In this document: positions 39,013 through 48,115 of the stretch, piece by piece
Position numbering within the stretch: position 1 is the first letter of the stretch
How the letters are laid out: every line of letters starts with the position of its first letter
Made by a program: the position numbers and the translations under genes
The notes under the pieces: model-generated
What the model was told of the DNA's origin: nothing
The model's database searches: none
What the model saw: the letters and a program-made list of their open reading frames with translations, nothing else
Origin: Vogesella margarita
GTDB taxonomy: Bacteria; Pseudomonadota; Gammaproteobacteria; Burkholderiales; Chromobacteriaceae
DNA length: 64,000 nt
NCBI RefSeq assembly: GCF_028548475.1
Contig: NZ_JAQQLE010000003.1
Location: 279,414 to 343,413, forward strand
Direction: 5' to 3'

Positions 39013-39027
39013 AAGGTTGGCCGCAAG
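39013..39027 (+). repeat. Dispersed motif copy (AAGGTTGGCCGCAAG)
   Basis: Identical 15-mer to the copy at 33139, in the gap after the lipoprotein gene. Confidence 0.8.
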
Positions 39028-39218
39028 CGCCGCGCACATCCGGCAATGCCGGCGCGCCACCCCCCGTTTTATGCTGACGCGATTAGGCGCGCGCGCCGAT
39101 CTGGCATAAAATACGGCCACTTTGGCGGCTTATCGTCCGCCTGCACCGAGCAGTCCGCGCGACTGCTTTTTTGATGGTGGCGGCCTGTTGCCCGCCTAAC
39201 CCGAAAGACAATCCGCTC

Positions 39219-40064
39219 ATGAACATTGCCAAACTGTCCGTGGCAGGCCTGCTGCTGGCCGCCGCTACCCTGTCCCACGCCGAAGCGCTGCTGAAAGTCT
39301 CCGCCATTCCCGATGAAGCCCCGACCGAGCTGCAACGCAAGTTCGCGCCGCTGGGCCAGTACCTGGAAAAAGAGCTGGGAATGAAGGTGCAGTTCGTGCC
39401 GGTCAGCGACTACGCCGCGGTGGTCACCGCGCTCAACGCCGACCAGATCGACATGGCGTGGCTGGGCGGCTTCACCTTCGTGCAGGCCAGCCAGCGCGGC
39501 AAGGTGGTGCCACTGGTGCAGCGCGAGGAAGACTCGCGCTTCACCTCCAAATACATCGTCAATGCCGACAGCGGCATCAGCAAGCTGCAGCAGCTGAAGG
39601 GCAAGAGCTTTGCCTTCGGCTCCGCCTCGTCCACCTCCGGTCACCTGATGCCGCGCTACTTCCTGCAAAAGCAGCACATCAAGCCGGAAACCTTCTTCAA
39701 GAGCGTCGGCTACTCCGGTGCGCATGACGCCACCGTGGCCTGGGTTGCCTCCGGCAAGGTCGACGCCGGCGTGCTGAACGCCTCGGTATGGGACAAGCTG
39801 GTCGAGGCCGGTAAGGTCGACCAGAGCAAGGTCAAGCTGCTGGGCACCACCCCGCCGTACTTCGACTACAACTGGACGGTGCGCGGCAGCCTGGATAAAA
39901 AACTGCAGCAGAAAATCCAGCAGGCGTTCCTGAAGCTGAATGCGACCAACCCCGAGCACAAGGCCATTCTCGATCTGCAACGCGCCAGCAAGTTCATCCC
40001 GACCAAGGCCGCCAACTACAAGGGCATCGAAACCGCTGCCAAGGAAGCCGGCCTGCTGCAATGA
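39219..40064 (+). CDS. Phosphonate/selenate-type ABC transporter binding protein
   Basis: 281 residues, PhnD superfamily. Signal peptide (NIAKLSVAGLLLAAATLSHA), then LLKVSAIPDEAPTELQRKFAPL, DYAAVVTALNADQIDMAWLGGFTFVQA and GSASSTSGHLMPRYF. The SAIPDEAPTEL start and WLGGFTFVQA are, as I recall, typical of the branch annotated as putative selenate receptors rather than true phosphonate PhnD, so substrate should be left open. ATG at 39219. Its stop overlaps the ATPase start (ATGA). Confidence 0.75.
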   Translation: MNIAKLSVAGLLLAAATLSHAEALLKVSAIPDEAPTELQRKFAPLGQYLEKELGMKVQFVPVSDYAAVVTALNADQIDMAWLGGFTFVQASQRGKVVPLVQREEDSRFTSKYIVNADSGISKLQQLKGKSFAFGSASSTSGHLMPRYFLQKQHIKPETFFKSVGYSGAHDATVAWVASGKVDAGVLNASVWDKLVEAGKVDQSKVKLLGTTPPYFDYNWTVRGSLDKKLQQKIQQAFLKLNATNPEHKAILDLQRASKFIPTKAANYKGIETAAKEAGLLQ

Positions 40065-40855
40065 GCCTGCGTCTTGACGCGGCCAGCCTGAGCCTTAACG
40101 GCCACCGCATCCTGCAGCCGCTCACGCTGCAGCTGGCGCAGGGCGAGCAGGTGGCGCTGATCGGCCCGTCCGGCGCCGGCAAGTCCTCGCTGCTGCTGCT
40201 GGCGGGCAGCGGCCACCGTCCCGACGGTGGCAACGTGCAGCTGCTAGGGCAGGACCCGTGGCAGCTTCGCGCGCCGGCACTGCGCCGGCTGCGCAGCCGC
40301 ATCGGCAGCGTGTACCAGCATCCGCCGCTGCCGGCGCTGCAACGGGTGGTCACCGCGATCGGCGCCGGCCAGCTCGGCCAGCTGTCAACCTTGGCCGCAC
40401 TGCGCCGCCTGCTGTGGCCGCAGGATGTCGCCGCCATCCGCGACGCGCTGCAGCGGGTACAGCTGGGCGACAAGCTGTGGCAGCGCTGCGACCGTCTGTC
40501 CGGTGGCCAGCGTCAGCGCGTGGGCATCGCCCGCGTGCTGTACCAGCAGCCGGAGCTGCTGCTGGCCGACGAGCCGGTGTCGGCGCTGGACCCGCGCCTG
40601 GCCGACGACACCGTGGCGCTGCTGTGCGCCGACGCCCGGGCGCGCGGCGCCACGCTGCTGGTCAGCCTGCACTCGGTCGAGCTCGCGCTCGCCCACTTCC
40701 CGCGCCTGATCGGCCTGCGTGACGGCCAGATCGCCTTCGACCTGCCGCGTGCCGAGGTCACCCCGTCGCTGCTGACGGCGCTGTACGCTGGCGAACAGCC
40801 GGCCACCGCCGACGAGCCGGCGCTGGGCAGCGGCATCCGGATCGCGCCATGCTGA
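40061..40855 (+). CDS. PhnC-like ABC transporter ATP-binding protein
   Basis: 264 residues: Walker A IGPSGAGKSS, signature LSGGQRQRVGIARVL, Walker B LLLADEPVSALD, switch VSLHSVE. The sequence following the Q-loop (IGSVYQHPPLPALQRVVTAI) is PhnC-like. Coupled to the receptor gene by a four-base overlap and to the permease gene by seven bases. Contains a variant motif copy (40388). Confidence 0.82.
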   Translation: MSLRLDAASLSLNGHRILQPLTLQLAQGEQVALIGPSGAGKSSLLLLAGSGHRPDGGNVQLLGQDPWQLRAPALRRLRSRIGSVYQHPPLPALQRVVTAIGAGQLGQLSTLAALRRLLWPQDVAAIRDALQRVQLGDKLWQRCDRLSGGQRQRVGIARVLYQQPELLLADEPVSALDPRLADDTVALLCADARARGATLLVSLHSVELALAHFPRLIGLRDGQIAFDLPRAEVTPSLLTALYAGEQPATADEPALGSGIRIAPC

Positions 40856-42423
40856 GCGCCAGCCTGCACGACCCGGCCCGCGCGTCGCGGCTGGCCGGCC
40901 TCATCGCCACGCCGCTGTTGCTGCTGGCGGCGATGGCCTACACCGGCTTCAACCCGCTGCTGCTGGCCGATGGCGACACCGCCGGCACGCTGTGGCGCTT
41001 TGTCGCCGACTTCTTCCCGCCGAGCACCGACGGCGCCTTCCTGCATGACCTGCTGCGCGAAACCGCCACCACGCTGGCCATTGCCAGCAGCGGCCTCGCG
41101 CTGGCGGTGCTGCTCGGCCTGCCGCTGGCGCTGCTGACCAGCCGCGCGCTGGAGCGCGACACGCTGTGCGGCGAGGCACCGGCCCGCGGCTGGCAATGGC
41201 TGCAACGCCTGCTGCGCGGCGTGCTGATCGTGCTGCGCGGCGTGCCGGACCTGGTGTGGGCGCTGCTGCTGGTGCGCGCCGCGGGTCTTGGCAGCCTGCC
41301 GGCGGTGCTGGCGCTGGGGCTGGCCTACGGCGGCATGCTGGGCAAGGTCTACGCCGAAATCCTGGAATCGCAGCCACCGCAGGCCGCGGCGGCACTGGCT
41401 GCCAGCGGCGCGTCGCGGCTGGCCATCTTCGGCTACGCACTGCTGCCGCAGGCGGCGACCGAGCTGATCAGCTATAGCGTCTACCGCTGGGAATGCGCGA
41501 TCCGCGCCTCGGCGGTGATGGGCTTTGTCGGCGCCGGCGGCCTCGGCCTGCTGCTGGATACCTCGCTGCGGATGCTGAACGGCGGCGAAGTCGGCAGCCT
41601 GCTGCTGCTGTTCGCCGCGCTGGTGGCGCTGACCGAGGGCGTCAGCCGCGTCAGCCGTGCCGCCATCCACAGCCGCGCCGGTGGCGCCGGACTGGCCGCC
41701 GGCACGCTACTGCTGCTGACCCTGTCGCTGCTGTGGCTGTGGCCGCAATGGCGCGAGGCCCCGTTCGATGTCGCCGGACTATGGCGCTTCGCCCAGGAAT
41801 TCCTGCGGCCAACCTTGCACGCTGATTTCCTTGTCCAGGTCGGCAACGGCGTGCTGGAGACACTGCTCGTCTCGGCGCTGGGCAGCGCGCTGGCCTTCAT
41901 CGGCGGCGCGCTGCTGGCGTTGCCAGCCAGCAACCGCGGCCCACGCTGGCTGCGCGCGCCGGTGCAATTGCTTCTCAACCTGCTGCGCGGCACGCCGGAT
42001 CTGCTGTGGGGCGCGCTGGCGGTACTGGCGCTGGGCCTCGGTCCGGCCGCCGGCGTGCTGGCGCTGGCGGTGCACACCAGCGGCGTGCTGGGCCGGCTGT
42101 TCGCGCAGACGCTGGAAAACACCCCGCCGGACGCGGAAGCCGCGCTGCGCCACAGCGGCGCCGGTCGCCTCGCCTGCCTGTGCTACGGCCTGCTGCCGCA
42201 GGCGCTGCCGCAGTGGGTCGCCTACACCCTGTACCGCTGGGAAAACAATATCCGCATCGCCGCCATCCTCGGCCTGGTCGGCGCCGGCGGCCTCGGCCAG
42301 CAGCTGTATCTGGCGCTGTCGCTGTTCCAGCTGTCCAACGCCGCCACGCTGATCCTGGCCATGCTGCTGCTGTCGTGGGGGGTGGAGAGCTTCAGCCGCT
42401 GGCTGCGGCAGCGGCTGGGCTGA
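40849..42423 (+). CDS. Fused double PhnE-like ABC permease
   Basis: 524 residues holding two complete permease domains in one chain (about 70-260 and 330-520). Each has a full EAA loop: PPQAAAALAASGASRLAIFG and PPDAEAALRHSGAGRLACLC, each followed by a VGAGGLG segment. Single PhnE subunits normally dimerise; here the dimer is fused. A motif copy at 41803 encodes LRPTLH between the halves. Last gene of the three-gene importer. Confidence 0.85.
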   Translation: MLSASLHDPARASRLAGLIATPLLLLAAMAYTGFNPLLLADGDTAGTLWRFVADFFPPSTDGAFLHDLLRETATTLAIASSGLALAVLLGLPLALLTSRALERDTLCGEAPARGWQWLQRLLRGVLIVLRGVPDLVWALLLVRAAGLGSLPAVLALGLAYGGMLGKVYAEILESQPPQAAAALAASGASRLAIFGYALLPQAATELISYSVYRWECAIRASAVMGFVGAGGLGLLLDTSLRMLNGGEVGSLLLLFAALVALTEGVSRVSRAAIHSRAGGAGLAAGTLLLLTLSLLWLWPQWREAPFDVAGLWRFAQEFLRPTLHADFLVQVGNGVLETLLVSALGSALAFIGGALLALPASNRGPRWLRAPVQLLLNLLRGTPDLLWGALAVLALGLGPAAGVLALAVHTSGVLGRLFAQTLENTPPDAEAALRHSGAGRLACLCYGLLPQALPQWVAYTLYRWENNIRIAAILGLVGAGGLGQQLYLALSLFQLSNAATLILAMLLLSWGVESFSRWLRQRLG

Positions 42424-42468
42424 TGGGAGTGCTATTGTTGAGTGACTGTTTTGCATCAATGATTGATA

Positions 42469-42502
42469 AAACGCTCATTGCATAGCTTATGCATAAGCGT
42501 TT
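42469..42502. repeat. 34-bp inverted repeat upstream of the orphan nuclease gene
   Basis: AAACGCT ... AGCGTTT enclose TGCATA ... TATGCA. Part of it (42485-42498, GCTTATGCATAAGC) is a perfect 14-bp palindrome. It lies 29 bases before the gene start and 46 after the permease stop, so it may be an operator or a terminator. Confidence 0.55.
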
Positions 42503-42530
42503 ACTGTATGACAATCAGCATGGAGGTCAT

Positions 42531-43601
42531 ATGGAACTCATCAATAAGCTCAGCGCACTTTCCGCCAAAGTTCAACAGCAGGCAGCGATCATCAACACTG
42601 AAGAAGCAACCAAAAACGCTTTTGTAATGCCTTTTATCCATAGCGTTCTTGGGTACGATGTTTTTGATCCCCAAGAGGTTGCCCCAGAATACGTCTGCGA
42701 TATCGGCACGAAGAAGGGGGAGAAGATTGACTACGCCATTCTTAAGGAAGGCGTGGTTCAGATTCTCGTTGAGTGCAAAAAAATTGGTGAGCCACTCAAT
42801 CTGAACCATGCATCTCAGCTGTTTCGCTACTTCCATGTAACCAACGCAAGGATATCCATCCTTACCAATGGCCAAACATACAAATTCTTCACTGACCTAG
42901 ACGCGCCCAACAAAATGGACGAGAAACCATTTTTGGAGCTTGATTTGGTCGACATAGATGAAAACGTTGTACCTGAGTTGGCTAAGCTGACAAAATCGGC
43001 TTTTGATGTTGAATCGATCATCAATGCTGCCGGTGAATTAAAATACGTAAGTCAAATAAAGAAGCTGATAGCTGCACAGTTTTCTGCGCCAGAAGAAGAT
43101 TTCGTAAAATTCTTTGCTTCTCGCGTATATGATGGAATGATCACGCAAAAGGTGCGTGACCAGTTTCTTGAGCTAACCAAGAAGGCCACGAATCAATTCC
43201 TGAATGACCAGATCAACGACAGGTTGAAGTCAGCTATCAACGGAAACATCAACATACCAGCTCCTGCACCAGAACCACAAGCGACTGAAAGTGCAGAGGA
43301 TACCGATGTAAAGATTTTGACAACACAAGACGAGATGGATGGCTTTCATATTGTTAAAGCCATCATCAGGGAAGTGATTGAGGTAAAACGCATTGCGCAT
43401 CGCGATACGCAAAGTTATTTTGGCATCATAATTGACGACAACAATAGAAAGCCAATTTGCCGGCTACACTTCAATCGAGCACAAAAATATATCGGTCTTT
43501 TTGACGAAGATAAAACCGAGACTCGCCACCCGATTGCGACAGTCGATGATATTTTCAATTTTGCTGCTCAATTGAAAACAACTGCCAGCCAATACCAGTA
43601 A
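42531..43601 (+). CDS. Orphan HsdR-N-domain nuclease-like protein
   Basis: 356 residues. The N-terminal half matches the type I restriction R-subunit nuclease fold (PD-(D/E)xK): acidic residue in KIDYAILKEG, then ILVECKKIGEPLNL as the ExK, and a Gln in NHASQLFRYF. There is no helicase part and no HsdM/HsdS gene beside it. The C-terminal half (after an Ala/Pro-rich linker near 250) is a separate small domain (FHIVKAIIREV, YFGIIIDDNNRKPICRL). ATG at 42531 follows GGAGG. Clearly lower GC than neighbours. Might act in DNA defence; unproven. Confidence 0.65.
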   Translation: MELINKLSALSAKVQQQAAIINTEEATKNAFVMPFIHSVLGYDVFDPQEVAPEYVCDIGTKKGEKIDYAILKEGVVQILVECKKIGEPLNLNHASQLFRYFHVTNARISILTNGQTYKFFTDLDAPNKMDEKPFLELDLVDIDENVVPELAKLTKSAFDVESIINAAGELKYVSQIKKLIAAQFSAPEEDFVKFFASRVYDGMITQKVRDQFLELTKKATNQFLNDQINDRLKSAINGNINIPAPAPEPQATESAEDTDVKILTTQDEMDGFHIVKAIIREVIEVKRIAHRDTQSYFGIIIDDNNRKPICRLHFNRAQKYIGLFDEDKTETRHPIATVDDIFNFAAQLKTTASQYQ

Positions 43602-43614
43602 ACACTACCCCGCC

Positions 43615-43660
43615 AAAGCGAAGGCTAACCAAATAAAAGGGTAGCCCTCGCTTTTTATTT
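43615..43660 (+). terminator. Terminator of the nuclease gene
   Basis: AAAGCGA-a-GGCTA-a-CC paired with GG-g-TAGCC-c-TCGCTTT, then TTATTTT. The stem starts 14 bases after the stop. Confidence 0.85.
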
Positions 43661-43768
43661 TGGCGGCAACACAGCCCGGTTGCTGAAGGTGCAACACGTT
43701 GCGCACCAGCACACGAAAGACGCAGGAATCGACACCGGTCACGTGGTGGCACTCCTGCACTTCCACCA

Positions 43769-43783
43769 TTGCGGCCAACCTTT
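43769..43783 (-). repeat. Dispersed motif copy after the nuclease gene
   Basis: TTGCGGCCAACCTTT on the plus strand. The rest of the 330-base gap to 43990 shows no other element; it should carry the promoter of the GGDEF/EAL gene. Confidence 0.75.
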
Positions 43784-43990
43784 CCAGCGGCACGGCACCG
43801 ACGCAGCACCCTGGCAACCGACGGCGTCCCCCGTTGTCAGCCTTGCCACACCGGCGGCGGTGTCAGATCAAGTTCCGGCACGCTGTCGCGGCATGACGGG
43901 CATGACTTAAGGTAAAGTGATAACTTGCCGCCGGCACCGGACGGCGCTGCCTGACCACCCTTTTGCGACCCCAGCCGAAAGCCCGTCCGC

Positions 43991-46462
43991 ATGTTATCTC
44001 TGTCCTGGCCCGCCAGTACGCCGTCCGCCAACAGCGCGTCACCGCTGCCACTGGCGCTGCTGCTGTGCTTCCTGATCTCGCTGATGCTGCTGTTGCAGCT
44101 GGTGTCGCCCGGCTGGGCGCGTCTGCCCGGCTACGCCGCCATCCACACCATGCTGGAAATCCTGTCCATCGCGATGAGCCTGCTGGTGGCGGTGATGGCC
44201 TGGTTCCGCACCGACAGCAGCCGCCCGCTGCGGGTGCTGGCGGTCGGTTTCGCGGTGATCGCGGCGCTGGATACCCTGCACACCGTGTCCTACGCGCTGC
44301 TGCCGGCCTTCGTCACCGCCAACACGCCGCAGAAGGCCATCGTGATATGGCTGGGCGCGCGCGCGATGGTGGCGCTGGCCATCCTGTGCATGCTGTTGCC
44401 CACTCCGCAACAGCGGCGCGCCATTCCGCTGTTGTGGCTGTACGGTGCGCTGGTGGCGCTGCTCGGCGTCGGCCTGTACGACAGGCTGCCGGTGCTGTAT
44501 CAGCCGGGCAGCGGCCTGACGCCGCTGAAAATCTCGCTGGAGTGGCTACTGGTGGGCGCCTACCTGCTGCTGGCCTTTCGCGTGCACCGCGCGCAGCAGT
44601 CCATCTTCGCCGGGCAGTGGCTGACCGCCGGCCTGCTGGTGCTGGCCTTCGGCGAGCTGTTTTTCTGCTTCTACCAGCTGGTGGACGACGTCGCCAACGG
44701 CCTCGGCCACGTGTTCAAGGTCATCGGTCAGGGCTTCTTCCTGCGCGGGGTGATCGAGACCCGCCTGCTGCAACCCTACCAGCAGCTGACTGTGGAAAAG
44801 ACCGCGCACGAGGACGCGCGCAACCGTCTGCACGCGCTGGTTTCCGGCGCGCCGCTGGGCATTCTGGTGGTGGATCAGGACGGCCGCATCGTCAGCAGCA
44901 ATCCGGCGGCGGAACAGCTGTTCCATGCCGCGCCGGGCGCGCTGGACGGCAGCCAGATCGAGCAGCTGGTGCCCAGCACACTGCGCGGCACGCACCGCCA
45001 GCACCGTGGCGACTACCACGCCGACGCCCGCGTGCGCCGCATGAGCGAGCGCCAGCAGGTGACCGCCGCACGCTGCGACGGCAGCCAGTTTCACGCCAGT
45101 GTCGAGCTGGCGCCGCTGCAGTGGGGCCAGCACGCCTATGTGCTGGCCTTTGTCAGCGACATCAGCGTACAGGTGCAGCAGACCTCGCAGCTGCAGTGGC
45201 TGGCACTCAACGACGAGCTGACCGGCCTGCCCAACCGCCACGCTACCATCCAGCAGCTGGACACCAGCCTGCAGCAGCGCCAGCACGGCGCGCTGCTGCT
45301 GTGCAATATCGACGCGCTGGGCCGCATCAACCAGGTATTCGGCCACGACAGCGGCGACGCGCTGCTGGTGGCCGGCAGCCAGCGCCTGCTGCGCCTGCTG
45401 CACCCCGACGAGCAGCTGATGCGCTTGCAAGGCGACAGTTTTGCCGTGCTGATGCCGGGCCAGCACGAGCCGCTGCAGCGCGCGCAGCAACTGCTGGAGG
45501 CCTTTGCCGCGCCCTTCGTGCTGCCCGGCGGTATCGAGCTGCAGGCCGGCGCCCGTGCCGGCTACTGCCGCTATCCGGAGGACGGCGACCAGGCCGGCCA
45601 GCTGCTGCAAAATGCCGAAATGGCGATGACTGCCGCCAAGCACAGCGTCAGCACCCCGGTGGTGGCGTTCAGCGATTGCGAGCCGGCACGCACCCGCCGC
45701 TGGCTGCAGCTGGCCGGCCAGATGGCGCTGGCGCTGCAGCAGCAGCAATTCGCGATGGTGTACCAGCCGCGGGTGCGGCTCTACGACAGCAGCGTCGCCG
45801 GCTTCGAGGCGCTGCTGCGCTGGCAGGCGGCCGAGGGCGCCATCAGCCCCGGCGAGTTCATCCCGGTGGCGGAGGAAACCGGTTTCATCCTGCGTCTCGG
45901 GCGCTGGGCGCTGGATCAGGCCATCGCGCAGCGTGCCGCCTGGCAGCGCGACGGCTACCAGGTTGGCCGCATGGCGATCAACCTGTCACCGCGCCAGCTC
46001 GGCGATGCCGGGCTGCGCGACTGGCTGCTGCAAAGCTGCCAGCGCCACGGCGTGGAGCCGGTGCAGCTGGAGCTGGAAATCACCGAGACCGCGGCGATGG
46101 AAAACCTGCAGTGGGCGCTGCCGGTGCTGCAGCAGCTGCGCGCGCTGGGGCTGCACCTCGCGCTCGACGACTTCGGCACCGGCTACTCCTCGCTCGCCTA
46201 CCTGCAACAGCTGCCGGTGTCGGTGCTGAAGATCGACCTCGCCTTCGTGCGCAATCTCGACCGCGAGGAAGGCCGCGCGGTGGTGCGTACCATCATCACC
46301 CTGGCGCAACAGCTGGCCTGCCACACCGTGGCCGAGGGTGTGGAAACCCCGGCGCAGCAGGCCTGGCTGCTGGCCAACGGCTGCGACGAGATGCAGGGCT
46401 TTCTCGAAGCCCGCCCGTTGCCGCCGGCGGCGGTCGCCGACTACCTGCGCGGCAAGCCCTGA
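43991..46462 (+). CDS. MASE3-PAS-degenerate GGDEF-EAL membrane protein (c-di-GMP phosphodiesterase candidate)
   Basis: 823 residues. About seven N-terminal membrane helices form a MASE3-like sensor (to about 255). A PAS domain follows (about 285-400), then a GGDEF domain whose active loop reads LQGDSFAVL instead of GG(D/E)EF, so it should not make c-di-GMP. The C-terminal EAL domain is well kept: [53 protein letters not shown]. Net activity is probably c-di-GMP breakdown, perhaps with the GGDEF as GTP sensor. ATG at 43991. Its end is followed by a motif palindrome. Confidence 0.88.
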   Translation: MLSLSWPASTPSANSASPLPLALLLCFLISLMLLLQLVSPGWARLPGYAAIHTMLEILSIAMSLLVAVMAWFRTDSSRPLRVLAVGFAVIAALDTLHTVSYALLPAFVTANTPQKAIVIWLGARAMVALAILCMLLPTPQQRRAIPLLWLYGALVALLGVGLYDRLPVLYQPGSGLTPLKISLEWLLVGAYLLLAFRVHRAQQSIFAGQWLTAGLLVLAFGELFFCFYQLVDDVANGLGHVFKVIGQGFFLRGVIETRLLQPYQQLTVEKTAHEDARNRLHALVSGAPLGILVVDQDGRIVSSNPAAEQLFHAAPGALDGSQIEQLVPSTLRGTHRQHRGDYHADARVRRMSERQQVTAARCDGSQFHASVELAPLQWGQHAYVLAFVSDISVQVQQTSQLQWLALNDELTGLPNRHATIQQLDTSLQQRQHGALLLCNIDALGRINQVFGHDSGDALLVAGSQRLLRLLHPDEQLMRLQGDSFAVLMPGQHEPLQRAQQLLEAFAAPFVLPGGIELQAGARAGYCRYPEDGDQAGQLLQNAEMAMTAAKHSVSTPVVAFSDCEPARTRRWLQLAGQMALALQQQQFAMVYQPRVRLYDSSVAGFEALLRWQAAEGAISPGEFIPVAEETGFILRLGRWALDQAIAQRAAWQRDGYQVGRMAINLSPRQLGDAGLRDWLLQSCQRHGVEPVQLELEITETAAMENLQWALPVLQQLRALGLHLALDDFGTGYSSLAYLQQLPVSVLKIDLAFVRNLDREEGRAVVRTIITLAQQLACHTVAEGVETPAQQAWLLANGCDEMQGFLEARPLPPAAVADYLRGKP

Positions 46463-46467
46463 TCCTT

Positions 46468-46497
46468 TGCGGCCAACCTTGCGCAAGGTTGGCCGCA
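46468..46497. repeat. 30-bp perfect palindrome of two dispersed motifs
   Basis: TGCGGCCAACCTTGC and its exact complement abut with no spacer, six bases after the stop at 46462. A further AAAAAAGCCCGC...GCGGGCTGTC stem follows at 46500-46528. The paired motif could fold as a strong terminator hairpin for both converging genes. Confidence 0.85.
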
Positions 46498-46547
46498 CGC
46501 AAAAAAGCCCGCACGTGGCGGGCTGTCAATGAGCAGAAACAACACCC

Positions 46548-48014
46548 TCAGAAAGTCATGCCCGGCGACAGCTGGGCCGGCAGCGCCAGGCTGCCCGCTT
46601 CCACCGACGCCATCGGGTAGGCGCAGTAGTCGGCGGCGTAGTAGGCGCCCGGGCGGTGGTTGCCGGACAGGCCGGTACCACCGAACGGTGCGGCGGAAGA
46701 GGCACCGTTGGTCGGCTTGTTCCAGTTCACCACGCCGGCGCGGATGTCCTGGTTGAAGCGCTGCCACAGCGCTTCGTCGTCGGCCAGCAGCGCGGCGGAC
46801 AGGCCGTACTGGGTGCGGTTGGCGATCTGCAGCGCTTCATCGAAATCGTGGTAGCGGATGATCTGGCTCAGCGGGCCGAAGTATTCCTCGTCCGGCAGCT
46901 GGGCGGCGATGTCGGTCACATCCAGGATGGCCGGGGTAACGAAAGCCTTGCCGTCTTCCAGCTGGCGCATGGCCAGGATGGACTTGGCGCCCATGGCCAG
47001 CAGTTTGTCCTGTGCGGCCAACATGTGCTGCGCGGCTTTCAGCGACACCATGGCGCCCATGAACGGCTGCTGCTCGGCATCGTATTCGCCAACGGTGAGC
47101 TTGGCGGCTACTTCGGCAAAGCGGGCGATGAAACGGTCGCCGAACTCGCCGTGCGGCACCAACAGGCGGCGCGCGCAGGTGCAGCGCTGGCCTGCCGACA
47201 GGAAGGACGACTGGATGGCGTGGTGTACGGCGCCGTCCAGGTTGTCGACTTCAGCCACCAGCATCGGGTTGTTGCCACCCATTTCCAGCGCCAGCATGAA
47301 GCCCGGGCGGCCGGCGAACTGCTTGTGCAGTGCCACGCCGGTGGCGGAGCTGCCGGTAAACAGCAGGCCGTCGAGTGCCGGGTGCTGCGCCAGGGCGATG
47401 CCGGTATCGCGCTCGCCCTGCAGCAGGTTGATCACGCCAGCCGGTGCACCGGCTTTTTCCCACAGCTGCACGGTCAGTTCGGCTACCAGCGGGGTGAGTT
47501 CCGACGGCTTGAACAGGATGGTGTTGCCAGCGATCAGCGCCGGAACGATGTGGCCGTTCGGCAGGTGGCCGGGGAAGTTGTACGGGCCGTACACCGCCAT
47601 CACGCCGTGCGGACGGTGGCGCAGCACGGTGGTATCGCCGGCCAGTTCGCCACGCTTTTCGCCGGTGCGGTCGTTGTAGGCGCGGATGGAGATGTCGATC
47701 TTGCCCACCATGGCCGCCACTTCCTGGCGCGATTCCCACAGCGGCTTGCCGGTTTCCACGCCGATAGCGCGGGCCATGTCTTCCTTGTGCTCGCCCAGCA
47801 CTTCAGCAAAGCGGCGCACCAGCGCGATGCGCTCGTCCAGCGAGCGGCGGCGCCAGTCGTCAAAGGCACGGCGCGCGGCGGCGCAGGCGGCGTCGATGTC
47901 GGCGGCGGAAGCCGAGTGGCCTTCCCATACCGGCTGGCCATTGGCCGGGTTGAGCGATACGAAGGATGCGCCACTACCGGTGGTCCAGGCGCCGTCGATG
48001 AATAGTTTGCTCAT
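46548..48014 (-). CDS. astD: N-succinylglutamate 5-semialdehyde dehydrogenase
   Basis: Fourth enzyme of the arginine succinyltransferase pathway. NAD-dependent aldehyde dehydrogenase with FKPSELTPL, the base Glu in LALEMGGNNP, the nucleophile Cys in AGQRCTCARRL and a C-terminal NKPTNGASSAAPFGG, an AstD hallmark. 488 residues. Ends the aruC-aruF-aruG-astD run; gaps of about 60-100 bases separate the cistrons. A variant motif lies at 47013. Confidence 0.93.
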   Translation of the reverse strand: MSKLFIDGAWTTGSGASFVSLNPANGQPVWEGHSASAADIDAACAAARRAFDDWRRRSLDERIALVRRFAEVLGEHKEDMARAIGVETGKPLWESRQEVAAMVGKIDISIRAYNDRTGEKRGELAGDTTVLRHRPHGVMAVYGPYNFPGHLPNGHIVPALIAGNTILFKPSELTPLVAELTVQLWEKAGAPAGVINLLQGERDTGIALAQHPALDGLLFTGSSATGVALHKQFAGRPGFMLALEMGGNNPMLVAEVDNLDGAVHHAIQSSFLSAGQRCTCARRLLVPHGEFGDRFIARFAEVAAKLTVGEYDAEQQPFMGAMVSLKAAQHMLAAQDKLLAMGAKSILAMRQLEDGKAFVTPAILDVTDIAAQLPDEEYFGPLSQIIRYHDFDEALQIANRTQYGLSAALLADDEALWQRFNQDIRAGVVNWNKPTNGASSAAPFGGTGLSGNHRPGAYYAADYCAYPMASVEAGSLALPAQLSPGMTF

Positions 48015-48115
48015 TATCGTGTTCCTGTCTGGGCACCTCGAAAAAAACCCCGTTTTTCGAGGTGCCCGTTGGTGTTGGTAAGCCGGCAGCGCTGGCTGCC
48101 GGCAAAAGTCCTGGT

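Noticed and set aside
43991..46462. Diguanylate cyclase call
   Set aside because: The GGDEF signature is replaced by LQGDS, so cyclase activity is unlikely; only the EAL domain looks active.
43963..46620. 885-codon frame parallel to the GGDEF/EAL gene
   Set aside because: It is a shadow of the 43991-46462 gene, whose translation shows clear MASE3, PAS, GGDEF and EAL motifs.
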